From positions 30,911 through 94,910 of the forward strand of contig JAMOBI010000014.1 in the NCBI GenBank assembly GCA_039908105.1: a DNA stretch of 64,000 nucleotides, read 5' to 3'. The notes under the pieces were generated by a model. The model made no database searches, had not been told where the DNA came from, and saw only the letters and a program-made list of their open reading frames with translations. This DNA is from Magnetaquiglobus sp039908105. GTDB taxonomy: Bacteria; Pseudomonadota; Magnetococcia; Magnetococcales; Magnetaquicoccaceae. Positions 57,189-64,000 of the stretch are shown here, piece after piece (the stretch's first letter is position 1; the number at the start of each line of letters is the position of its first letter). The position numbers were made by a program, and so were the translations under genes.

Positions 57189-58115
57189 TCAGATCAGATC
57201 GAACGGCACCTTCTCCTCTCCCAGGCGGATCACGCCGATCACTTCATTGCCGCAGCCGTTGAACTTCACAGCGTGGAAACTGAACATCATCGCCATGGCG
57301 ATGCCGCGACCGTGATTGTCGAAAGCACGTTCCGGTTTGAGAGTCAAATATTCCCGCCAGTCAAAGCCGTCGCCTTCGTCGATGATACGAAAACGGATCT
57401 CGCCGACAGGCCGTTCGATGATCAGCCGGACGAATTTTGAGGCATTCTTCGGCAGGGCGAGACGCTCTTCAACGAGCAGATCCCAGCCGTCGAGCGTGGT
57501 CATGGCGCGGGATTTGTCTTCATAGGTGATGCCGAGGTTGCCGTGTTCCACGGCATTGATCAGCAGTTCCGACAACCCCATCACCACCTGATTCGGATCT
57601 GGACAGATGTTCGCCAATGCCGCTGCCAGGTCTTTGGCCTCGTTGAGGGTGCGGAAGCGGAACTCCCCCTCCCAGATCATCCCCAGAACACCCTGGGTCT
57701 GGCGGACTGCGACGCGCAGTGACTGATGCCGGTTGAAATCGGCCACCGCTGCGTGCATGATCGAAATGAGGATGCGACGGTCGAAAGGTTTGGTCAGATA
57801 ATAGAACGCCCCGGCCTGGGTGCCGGCGAAGATGTCGTCCTCCGTGGACATGGAGGTCTGCATGATCACCGGTACCCCTTGCAAGGTTGGGTGTTCCATG
57901 ATCCGCGTCAACACCTCCATGCCATCCATGTTGGGCATGATGCGATCGAGCAGAATGGCGGAGAAGAGTTCGGGCTGGAGTATGAGTTTCTCCCAGGCTT
58001 CGACACCATCGTTGGCGGTCAGGGTGGTGAAGCCGGCATCGTTCAGATTGGAGACGAGGATTTGTCGATTGATGAAATCATCATCCACCACGAGGATGGT
58101 TGGTTGCACAGACAT
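57189..58115 (-). CDS. Response regulator fused to HATPase (anti-sigma-like) domain
   Basis: The 308-residue protein has an N-terminal receiver domain with ILVVDDDFINRQILVSNL, the phospho-acceptor aspartate in AILLDRIMPNMDGM and a lysine in LTKPFDRR. From about 150 it has a GHKL-type ATP-binding domain: VMGLSELLINAVEHGNLG (N box) and IDEGDGFDWREYL with HGRGIAMAMMF (G boxes). The C-domain is the RsbW/SpoIIAB kinase type. The combination suggests regulated anti-sigma kinase without the PP2C phosphatase found in most such response regulators. Start ATG 58115 follows CAGGAA. Confidence 0.85.
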   Translation of the reverse strand: MSVQPTILVVDDDFINRQILVSNLNDAGFTTLTANDGVEAWEKLILQPELFSAILLDRIMPNMDGMEVLTRIMEHPTLQGVPVIMQTSMSTEDDIFAGTQAGAFYYLTKPFDRRILISIMHAAVADFNRHQSLRVAVRQTQGVLGMIWEGEFRFRTLNEAKDLAAALANICPDPNQVVMGLSELLINAVEHGNLGITYEDKSRAMTTLDGWDLLVEERLALPKNASKFVRLIIERPVGEIRFRIIDEGDGFDWREYLTLKPERAFDNHGRGIAMAMMFSFHAVKFNGCGNEVIGVIRLGEEKVPFDLI

Positions 58116-58304
58116 GGGAATTCCTGGAACGTAGTGCTTGAGAATTTTTTGCGAAGATGCAAATCTGGCAATCGTATAGCACATCCTGAAAGATAATGCC
58201 AGGGGTATGAATCCGTGGTGGACAAAGTCGGTCAAATTATGGAAAATTTTGTTTGCAAGGAAGGTATCGGTAACCAGACGGTCTGATCGGGAGGTTTCTT
58301 GACG

Positions 58305-59525
58305 ATGAAACGCAGAACATTCATTCAGTCTGCTGCTTTGTTGGCGGCAAGTGGCATTCCGGTCGCGGCGGTTTCCGCCACCGGCGAGGGGGGGACGGTC
58401 AAGGAGAAGGCGCGCGTCAAGCGTTACGGCGAGTTGGGCAAAACCGGCATCCGTATGAGCGACATCTCCTTTGGTGCTGGTCGTCTGACTTCGAGCGCGT
58501 TGGTTCTGCGGGCGTTGGATCGCGGCATGAACTACATCGACACTGCCCCGGATTATGGCCAGAGCGAGGATCACATCGGCGAGGCACTGGCCAAGGCCAA
58601 GGGGCGTGACAAGATCCACATCGCCTCGAAGTATTGTCAACCCATGCCTTACACGGCGGGCAAGAGCCATCTGCAGGTCGGTACCACCAAGGCCGAGTAC
58701 ATCGCGGCGGTGGAGAACAGCCTCAAGCGGCTGGGCACGGATTATCTGGATACGGTCTTCGTGCATGCCATCGGCGAGACGTCCGATTTCGAGAAGGAGA
58801 AGGCGCGCCTGCTCGATCCGCAGATGTTGGCCGCGACCGAAGAGCTGAAAAAAGCCGGTAAGATCCGCTTCCTGGCGGTCTCCTCGCACGGGCCCAACAA
58901 CATGGAAACCCTGATGACCGAGGCGGTCCGTTCGGGTCATTTCGATTACATCATGCCGGCGTTCAACTTCTTGAAGTTCCCCAAGGTGCCCGAAGTGCTC
59001 AAGGAGGCCAAGGCGCGCGGGGTCGGGGTGGTGGCCATGAAGGTGTTGGCCGGGGCCAAGGAGGGCAACATGAAGTTCGATTCCGGTCAGTTCGAGCAGG
59101 CGGCCTTCAAGTGGGCGTTGTCCCATCCAGAAGTGAGCGGGTTGGTGATCACCATTCAATCGGCGCAGGATCTGGATCTCTATCTGCCGGCCTCGGGACA
59201 GGCGATGAGTGCAGCGGATTGGCGGGTGTTGGATCACTATGCGGCGTTGCACGGTGCGGATTACTGTCGTACCGGGTGTGGTGACTGTTTGAGTGCCTGT
59301 GAGCGGGGGGTCGATGTGGCCTCGATTCTGCGTTTTCAGATGTATTTCGAGGATTACGGTGATGAGAAGCGGGCGATGCACTCTTATGCCGCGTTGGAGA
59401 AGAGCGTTGCCGCCTGTGCCGGTTGTGCGGATGCGGCCTGCAATCGGGCCTGTCCGTATGGGTTGCCGGTGCAATCCAAGTTGGAGGCCGCGCATCGCAC
59501 TCTGAGTCTGTCGTGGGTGGTGTGA
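58305..59525 (+). CDS. Tat-exported aldo/keto reductase with ferredoxin-like C-terminus
   Basis: The 406-residue protein starts with a twin-arginine signal (KRRTFIQSAALLAAS), then an aldo/keto reductase barrel with NYIDTAPDYGQSEDHIGEAL, SKYC and VFVHAIGE; the tetrad D, Y, K and H are all present. The last 80 residues hold two cysteine blocks, CRTGCGDCLSACERGV and CAGCADAACNRACPYG, that probably bind 4Fe-4S clusters. It is likely a periplasmic redox enzyme receiving electrons from the nearby NapH-like ferredoxin. ATG 58305 is chosen; TTG 58299 upstream is possible because GGGAGG is nearer to it. Confidence 0.86.
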   Translation: MKRRTFIQSAALLAASGIPVAAVSATGEGGTVKEKARVKRYGELGKTGIRMSDISFGAGRLTSSALVLRALDRGMNYIDTAPDYGQSEDHIGEALAKAKGRDKIHIASKYCQPMPYTAGKSHLQVGTTKAEYIAAVENSLKRLGTDYLDTVFVHAIGETSDFEKEKARLLDPQMLAATEELKKAGKIRFLAVSSHGPNNMETLMTEAVRSGHFDYIMPAFNFLKFPKVPEVLKEAKARGVGVVAMKVLAGAKEGNMKFDSGQFEQAAFKWALSHPEVSGLVITIQSAQDLDLYLPASGQAMSAADWRVLDHYAALHGADYCRTGCGDCLSACERGVDVASILRFQMYFEDYGDEKRAMHSYAALEKSVAACAGCADAACNRACPYGLPVQSKLEAAHRTLSLSWVV

Positions 59526-59716
59526 GTTAAACCGCACCCATTTTGGAATGCGTAGTTTTTCGCAAGGCTGCGTGCAAATGCGGGGGTCGTTTCCAAAAAG
59601 CGGAAACGACGCTCGCATCTTGCACACGGCCTTTAAGTAAATGACGCTTCTCAAGATATTTGCGATATGGTTGTCACGGACGCAATACTTAACCACCATC
59701 GGACGCCACCCTCTCC
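59526..59716. repeat. Modular hairpin repeat, locus 7 (A-B only)
   Basis: Block A (AAACCGCACCCATTTTGG) runs from 59529 to about 59560, followed by CGCAAGGCTGCGTGCAA and a B hairpin, GGTCGTTTCC with GGAAACGACG, at about 59586-59613. The C and D blocks are absent; CTTGCACACGGCC ends the copy near 59632. This is the shortest full copy, and it directly follows the aldo/keto reductase stop. The rest, to 59716, shows no gene. Confidence 0.8.
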
Positions 59717-60703
59717 ATGTCGACCCCTTCGACATCCACCACCGCATCCCCCGCTGTGCGCCGCGCACGCTTCTTGTTGCTCGTCCTGCTGCCCATCATC
59801 GCCTTTCTCATCTACCGGGATGGACAACGCTACGATCCGGGGCTGCTCGACTTCAAACAGGCCGCTGCCCGTCTTTCCCCACTGCTCGCCTTGTTTCCGG
59901 ATCAAGCGGCGAACCTGATACGCGCCGGCGAGTTCCACCGTTTCCAAAAAGAGAACCTGCACGAATATGTCAATGGCCACGCCGAATTCTACATCTCGGC
60001 AGGCTTCAAGGAGTTGGTGACCGGCGAGTATGCCAATCCGGGCGAGGCGGCCAAACCGCGCGTGGTGGTCGATCTGTTCGACATGGGCAAGCCGCTGTTT
60101 GCCTTCGGCGTGCTGACCGGCGAGGGCAACAACGACGGTCCGGACGCCGGGGTGGGGGATATGGGTTTTCGCGATGCGCGCGGCTTGCGCTTCATTGTCG
60201 GCCCCTATTACATCAAGATGACCGCCTTCGACGATGCGGTGCCGCTGGAGGAGTTCGGCAAAAGCCTGGTCAAGGCAGCCGGCAAAACGCCGGGTGTCAA
60301 GATGGCCGGCGTCCGCTTTCCGGAGTTCGGTACGCCCGGGGCAACGCGCTTCATCAAGGAGAAGTATCGCGGACTGGATTTCTTTAATCTGGTGATCGAG
60401 CGGAGTTTCGTCTGGGAGGGCAAGAACGTGCAGGCCTTTTTGGCTGGCGGCTCGAAGGAGGAGAGCCGGGAGTTGGAGTCCCGCTTGCTGCAATTCTTGC
60501 AGCAGGAGGAGATTTTGGTGGAGGCGGTGGAACGGGAGGGGGTGACCATTCGGCGGGTGCGCGATCCCTATGAGGGGGAGTGGTTTTTCGTGAATGGTGG
60601 CGAACGGTTGATCGGTGCTTTCGGGATGGCTCTGGAAGCGGCTTGGACTCCTTTGACGAGGTTTTTGCACGATGGCCTGGGAACGCGCGTCGGAGATCGT
60701 TGA
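59717..60703 (+). CDS. DUF6599-like membrane-anchored protein
   Basis: The 328-residue protein has one N-terminal helix (ARFLLLVLLPIIAFLIYRD) and a large soluble part, with EFHRFQKENLHEYVNGHAEFYISAGF near 72 and later FVWEGKNVQAFLAGG. The set of neighbours (DUF362, NapH-like ferredoxin) is typical of the DUF6599 group. Function is unknown; no cofactor motif is visible. It overlaps the next gene by 32 bp and is thus co-translated. Confidence 0.7.
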   Translation: MSTPSTSTTASPAVRRARFLLLVLLPIIAFLIYRDGQRYDPGLLDFKQAAARLSPLLALFPDQAANLIRAGEFHRFQKENLHEYVNGHAEFYISAGFKELVTGEYANPGEAAKPRVVVDLFDMGKPLFAFGVLTGEGNNDGPDAGVGDMGFRDARGLRFIVGPYYIKMTAFDDAVPLEEFGKSLVKAAGKTPGVKMAGVRFPEFGTPGATRFIKEKYRGLDFFNLVIERSFVWEGKNVQAFLAGGSKEESRELESRLLQFLQQEEILVEAVEREGVTIRRVRDPYEGEWFFVNGGERLIGAFGMALEAAWTPLTRFLHDGLGTRVGDR

Positions 60704-61682
60704 GAAGCTCGAGCCTTTGGTCGGACGGCGGGAGTTTTTGCGCCGCGTGGCTGGACTCTCGGGTGTGGCCGTCGGAGTGGCGGCTGGCGGGTATCTGGCC
60801 TTTTCCGATCAGCCGGTGCGTCAGCCCGAAGTCAGGGCGCTGCGGTTCAAGGATTTTCGCGTGCCGCCCGATGCGTTGCACCCGGTGCTGGCCGTGGCGC
60901 GCGGTCAGCGGGTCGAGGCCATGGCGCGCGGGGCGATCGATAAACTGGGGGGTGTGGGGAGATTCATCCAGAAGGGTGATCGGGTGTTGTTGAAACCGAA
61001 CGTCGGCTGGGACCGGCAGCCGGAACAGGCGGCCAATACCGGGCCGGAGCTGGTCGAGGCAATGGTGCGCATTTGTCGGGAGGCGGGGGCCAAATCGGTG
61101 TGGGTGACCGATGTGTCGCTGAACGATCCCAAACGCTGCTTTGCCCGCTCCGGCATTGAGGCTGCGACCGTGAATGCCGGCGGGAGCGTGCGGTTGCCGG
61201 GCCGGGAGGATTTTATCGACACCGACATGGGGGGCAAGGTGTTGAAAGTGTGGCCGGTGTCACGCTTCTTTCACGAGGTGGACAAGGTGATCAACCTGCC
61301 GATCGTCAAGCACCACTCGCTCTCCGGTTGTACTCTGGCGATGAAGAACTGGTATGGGGTGATCGGCGGACAACGCAATCGTCTGCACCAGGCGATTCAC
61401 GATTCGATTGTCGATCTGGCGGCAGCAGTTCGACCCACCCTGACGGTGATGGATGCCACCCGCGTGCTCAAAAGGAATGGTCCGACCGGCGGCAATCCGG
61501 CGGATGTGGTGCGCGAAGAGACCCTGATCGCTGCACTCGATGAGGTGGCATTGGACAGTTTCTGCCTGCAATTCCTCGATCTGACCCCCGAGGCGGTGCC
61601 GTTTCTGGCACTGGCTGAAGCGCGCGGATTGGGGATGGTGGCCTGGCGCGAGCTGAATATTGCGCAAATTCAGGTCGGCTGA
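60672..61682 (+). CDS. DUF362 domain protein with Tat-like signal
   Basis: The 336-residue protein has a twin-arginine signal inside its first 45 residues (GRREFLRRVAGLSGVAVGVAAGG), then a DUF362 domain with VLLKPNVGWDRQPEQAANTGPELVEAM near 108, NLPIVKHHSLSGCTLAMKNWYG near 210 and a closing strand near 290. Unlike many DUF362 proteins it has no ferredoxin domain of its own, fitting the adjacent ferredoxin gene. It ends 18 bp before that gene. Function unproven; a role in electron transfer or cofactor synthesis is inferred. Confidence 0.83.
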   Translation: MAWERASEIVEKLEPLVGRREFLRRVAGLSGVAVGVAAGGYLAFSDQPVRQPEVRALRFKDFRVPPDALHPVLAVARGQRVEAMARGAIDKLGGVGRFIQKGDRVLLKPNVGWDRQPEQAANTGPELVEAMVRICREAGAKSVWVTDVSLNDPKRCFARSGIEAATVNAGGSVRLPGREDFIDTDMGGKVLKVWPVSRFFHEVDKVINLPIVKHHSLSGCTLAMKNWYGVIGGQRNRLHQAIHDSIVDLAAAVRPTLTVMDATRVLKRNGPTGGNPADVVREETLIAALDEVALDSFCLQFLDLTPEAVPFLALAEARGLGMVAWRELNIAQIQVG

Positions 61683-61700
61683 GGGAAGGGAGGCCTTGAG

Positions 61701-63215
61701 ATGGGCGGATTGCGCGGTGTGCGGCGGATCTACGCGGGATGCTCGTTGGCGCTGTTCGCCTTTTTCTTATGGAGTGCTGAGTTCGAGCGGCTGAAAGGGT
61801 ATGCGGTCGGACTTTTTTTACAGTTGGACCCGTTGACCGCTTTGTCTGGATTTCTCACCAGTCAGACCCTCTACAAGGGGTTGGCTTTCTCGCTGTTGAT
61901 CCTGATTCCGACGCTGTTTCTGGGCCGTTTCTTCTGTTCGTGGATTTGCCCTTTGGGGATCCTCAACCAGGGGTTGAGCCACCTCTTCAACCGGCGCCGC
62001 GCCATCGAGAGCTGGGAGGAGAACCGCTACCGGCCCCTCTACCGCATCAAGTATTACCTGCTGGTCGCCTTGTTGATCTTCGCGTTGCTCGGCGCACTCC
62101 AGATCGGGTTGTTGGATCCGATCGCATTCATCTACCGTTCGTTCGCGTTGTCGGTGCTGCCGGTTTTGGATCAACTGACTTCAGGCGGCTTTTTTGCCCA
62201 GGCGACCGTTTTTCACGGCGGGGTGTTGATCAGCCTGATTTTGTTGGCCATTCTGCTTGCCAACCGCTTCATCACCCGTTTCTGGTGTCGGGCGCTCTGT
62301 CCGCTGGGTGCGCTGTTGGGGCTGTTGTCGCAGTGGTCGATCTTGCGCATCCGCCGCGATGTCGAGCGCTGCAACCACTGCAAGCAGTGTCTGCGTGCCT
62401 GCCAGGGGGCCGCCGACCCGGATGGTCAGTTGCGCGTTACCGAGTGCCACCTCTGCATGAACTGCATCGAGGCGTGCGGTAGCCGGGCGTTGCATTATGG
62501 CTTGGCAGGCGAGAAGAGCTCGATTGGCAAACCGCTCGATCTCAACCGGCGGCGCGTGGTCGAGACCTCGCTGGCGGCACTGGTTGCCGTGCCCATGACC
62601 AAGGGGTCGCTCTCCGCGCGCTCCACGTCGACTCCGGAGGTGATCCGTCCGCCCGGCTCGCTGCCCGAGAGCCGGTTTTTGGCCCGCTGCATCAAGTGCG
62701 GCCTCTGCATGCGTGTCTGTCCGACCAATGTCCTGCAACCCGCGTTGCTCGAAGCCGGCTTCGAGGGGTTGTGGACGCCGATTCTGATGAATTCGGTCGG
62801 CTATTGTGAACACCATTGTGTGTTGTGCGGCCAGGTCTGTCCTACGGCTGCGATCCGTCCGTTGTCGGTGGCCGAAAAGGTCGGTGCCGCGCCTTTTACC
62901 CAACCGGTGCGGCTCGGCACCGCCTTTTTTGATCGCGGACGCTGCCTCCCCTGGGCCATGGATGTGGCCTGCATCGTCTGTGAGGAGGCCTGTCCCACCT
63001 CACCCAAGGCGATCTGGTATGAGACCGCTTCAGTCACCTCGCGGGATGGTCGCAAAGTAACGTTGAAACGCCCGTTCGTGCAGCCGGAACTCTGCATCGG
63101 CTGCGGGGTGTGCGAAAACAAGTGCCCGGTGGCCGATCTGGCGGCGATTCGGGTCTCGTCGGTGGGGGAGAGTCGCTCGAAGGATAACCGGATGTTGTTG
63201 AATCAGCAGTCGTGA
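61701..63215 (+). CDS. NapH/MauM-like polyferredoxin membrane protein
   Basis: The 504-residue protein is a fusion of a NapH-like membrane part and a NapG/MauM-like ferredoxin part. The first 220 residues hold about five helices and two CxxxCP motifs (GRFFCSWICPLGIL near 75, FWCRALCPLGALLG near 197). Two 4Fe-4S motifs follow at CNHCKQCLRACQ and CHLCMNCIEACG, and four more in the C-terminal half: CIKCGLCMRVCP, CVLCGQVCP, CIVCEEACP and CIGCGVCENKCP. It probably passes electrons from quinol to the periplasmic aldo/keto reductase; the direction is an inference. Confidence 0.88.
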   Translation: MGGLRGVRRIYAGCSLALFAFFLWSAEFERLKGYAVGLFLQLDPLTALSGFLTSQTLYKGLAFSLLILIPTLFLGRFFCSWICPLGILNQGLSHLFNRRRAIESWEENRYRPLYRIKYYLLVALLIFALLGALQIGLLDPIAFIYRSFALSVLPVLDQLTSGGFFAQATVFHGGVLISLILLAILLANRFITRFWCRALCPLGALLGLLSQWSILRIRRDVERCNHCKQCLRACQGAADPDGQLRVTECHLCMNCIEACGSRALHYGLAGEKSSIGKPLDLNRRRVVETSLAALVAVPMTKGSLSARSTSTPEVIRPPGSLPESRFLARCIKCGLCMRVCPTNVLQPALLEAGFEGLWTPILMNSVGYCEHHCVLCGQVCPTAAIRPLSVAEKVGAAPFTQPVRLGTAFFDRGRCLPWAMDVACIVCEEACPTSPKAIWYETASVTSRDGRKVTLKRPFVQPELCIGCGVCENKCPVADLAAIRVSSVGESRSKDNRMLLNQQS

Positions 63216-63236
63216 GGAAGAGGGGGAATCCGGGTC

Positions 63237-63434
63237 TCATCCCGCCACGGCGTATTCCACGGAGTGGGGATTTTCCATGCGTTGGCTGGCTTGCAGGATC
63301 TCCATGCCGACCAGATTACCGTGTTGGTCATAATCGAGGATCACCCCAGCCTTCTCTGCGTCGCTCGCTTCGATGGGGCTGTCGGAGAAGACAATTCTCA
63401 AAACATCCACTTCCGGATCATAGGTGACTTTCAT
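63237..63434 (-). CDS. DUF2283 domain protein
   Basis: The 65-residue protein is nearly a complete DUF2283 domain: VTYDPEVDVLRIVFSD, a short loop, VILDYDQHGNLVGMEIL and a C-terminal helix-like end. Members are small, conserved across bacteria and of unknown function; some sit beside toxin genes. It ends 19 bp from the ferredoxin stop, so the two converge. Confidence 0.82.
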   Translation of the reverse strand: MKVTYDPEVDVLRIVFSDSPIEASDAEKAGVILDYDQHGNLVGMEILQASQRMENPHSVEYAVAG

Positions 63435-63450
63435 CCGGTCTATCCAATGT

Positions 63451-63858
63451 TCACGACCTGCCGATATCCCGTCGGGCGGTGGAGATGGTCACGGTGAAGC
63501 CGGCCACCACGTCGAGCAGCGACATCAGGGTGATGGTCAGAAACAGCGTGCTCCCGGCGGGTTTGAAGATCAAGAATTCGATCAAGAAGCAGACGAAGAC
63601 CACCATCGACAACAGGTGATCGACGATCGATTCCGTGCCGGAGCGGGTGGCCTTGAAGATTTCGATGTAGAGCGATACCACGCCGAGCATGATGAGGATG
63701 TCGGCCACGGTGAAGGTCAGCTGGGCGCCCGAGGAGAGCAGAAAACTCAACACCGGCGCCTGGGGGCTGAGTTCCGGATAGGCTTTCTGGCCAAAGATGA
63801 TGCCGTTGAGAATGGCCAGCATCAAGGCGAACAGCGGGATTGATTTGGCAACCAGCAT
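63451..63858 (-). CDS. Small four-helix membrane protein of unknown function
   Basis: The 135-residue product is hydrophobic with four predicted helices (about residues 5-22, 45-65, 80-100 and 105-125), including FTVADILIMLGVVSLYIEIF near 48. It starts at ATG 63858 with AGGAACTG upstream and is followed by DUF2283 after 16 bp, so they probably form an operon. No family recognised. Confidence 0.68.
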   Translation of the reverse strand: MLVAKSIPLFALMLAILNGIIFGQKAYPELSPQAPVLSFLLSSGAQLTFTVADILIMLGVVSLYIEIFKATRSGTESIVDHLLSMVVFVCFLIEFLIFKPAGSTLFLTITLMSLLDVVAGFTVTISTARRDIGRS

Positions 63859-64000
63859 GGCAGTTCCTCGATTGAATGAAGCTAAACCGCAACCATCACG
63901 GGATGTGTAGTTCCATTAATAGGGGTCCAGGGGGATTATCCCCCTGGTGGGATCCAAGGGCAAAGCCCTTGGGACTTTGTTTTTGACTTTAGCGCGCTCT
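63859..64000. repeat. Modular hairpin repeat, locus 8, cut by the window edge
   Basis: Block A (AAACCGCAACC...GGGATGTGTAG) is at about 63883-63911. It is followed by two perfect palindromic stems that are not seen in the other copies, CCAGGGGGAT with ATCCCCCTGG and CCAAGGGC with GCCCTTGG, then TTGACTTTAGCGCGCTCT, the block-D/C junction of loci 3 and 4. The copy continues past the edge. Confidence 0.7.

Noticed and set aside
58116..59768. Extension of the REC-HATPase frame upstream to 59768
   Set aside because: The extra 550 codons are antisense to the aldo/keto reductase; the receiver domain begins at the ATG at 58115 with its own ribosome site.

Overview
The window is 64 kb of GC-rich DNA from a Gram-negative bacterium of the Pseudomonadota. 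Gram-negative markers are lipid A flippase MsbA, heptosyltransferase-like GT9 enzymes and a lipoprotein with a lipobox. The order tsaE-amgK-murU, ZapA-6S RNA-FthC, and an FNR-type site fit an alphaproteobacterial or related lineage. Many hemerythrins, HDOD and GGDEF/EAL proteins plus RNase Y would suit a magnetotactic-coccus-like organism, but no magnetosome gene is present, so that placement is a guess.

Layout. 1-13.2 kb is a surface-glycan block: two GT9 enzymes, two CgeB-like glycosyltransferases, AsnB, a GT4, a GT2, two paralogous zinc-finger methyltransferases, a third methyltransferase and MsbA. Most are on the minus strand with ATGA/GTGA stop-start overlaps, so they form translationally coupled operons. 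13.6-16.4 kb holds YjbQ, an AT-rich two-helix membrane protein that looks imported, ThpR and a PPC-domain protein. 16.6-22.6 kb is gltB-gltD. 23.1-26.2 kb is a ZapB-like coiled coil, zapA, 6S RNA, fthC and rny, followed by a MazF-type toxin-antitoxin pair. 27-33.4 kb has a secreted pair with DUF2145, a GT4, a CBS protein, tsaE, amgK-murU and a Pcm-like methyltransferase. 33.4-42 kb has lysC-cimA, glnB, a cNMP-binding/degenerate GGDEF protein, a geranylgeranyl-reductase-like flavoprotein, a PAS-GGDEF-EAL protein and a 3'-5' exonuclease. 42-49.4 kb has a WD40 protein that resembles a caspase-WD40 protein without its peptidase, a hemerythrin and a NnrS/NorB-like membrane protein sharing a divergent promoter region with an FNR-type box, AmrS and a ferritin-like protein. 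49.5-53.5 kb is a second minus-strand envelope operon (multi-pass membrane protein, DPM-like GT2, YdjC deacetylase). 53.7-64 kb has an HDOD protein, an 18-residue-repeat coiled coil, a cysteine-rich lipoprotein, metF, a REC-HATPase protein, and a redox group (Tat aldo/keto reductase, DUF6599-like, DUF362, NapH-like ferredoxin).

The most unusual feature is a family of modular, hairpin-rich intergenic repeats. It occurs at eight places (about 0.77, 13.34, 22.6, 36.4, 44.7, 47.3, 59.5 and 63.9 kb) and fills almost every gene-free gap above 300 bp. It is built from recurring blocks: an end block A, a variable long hairpin B, a hairpin C, and a block D with a short hairpin and T-run. The B stems differ between copies but remain paired, as expected if the structure is what is conserved. 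A second, GC-rich repeat family occurs at 10.6, 29.85 and 56.9 kb, the last as a triple tandem of 70-bp units. No transposase, integrase, CRISPR array, rRNA or tRNA was seen.
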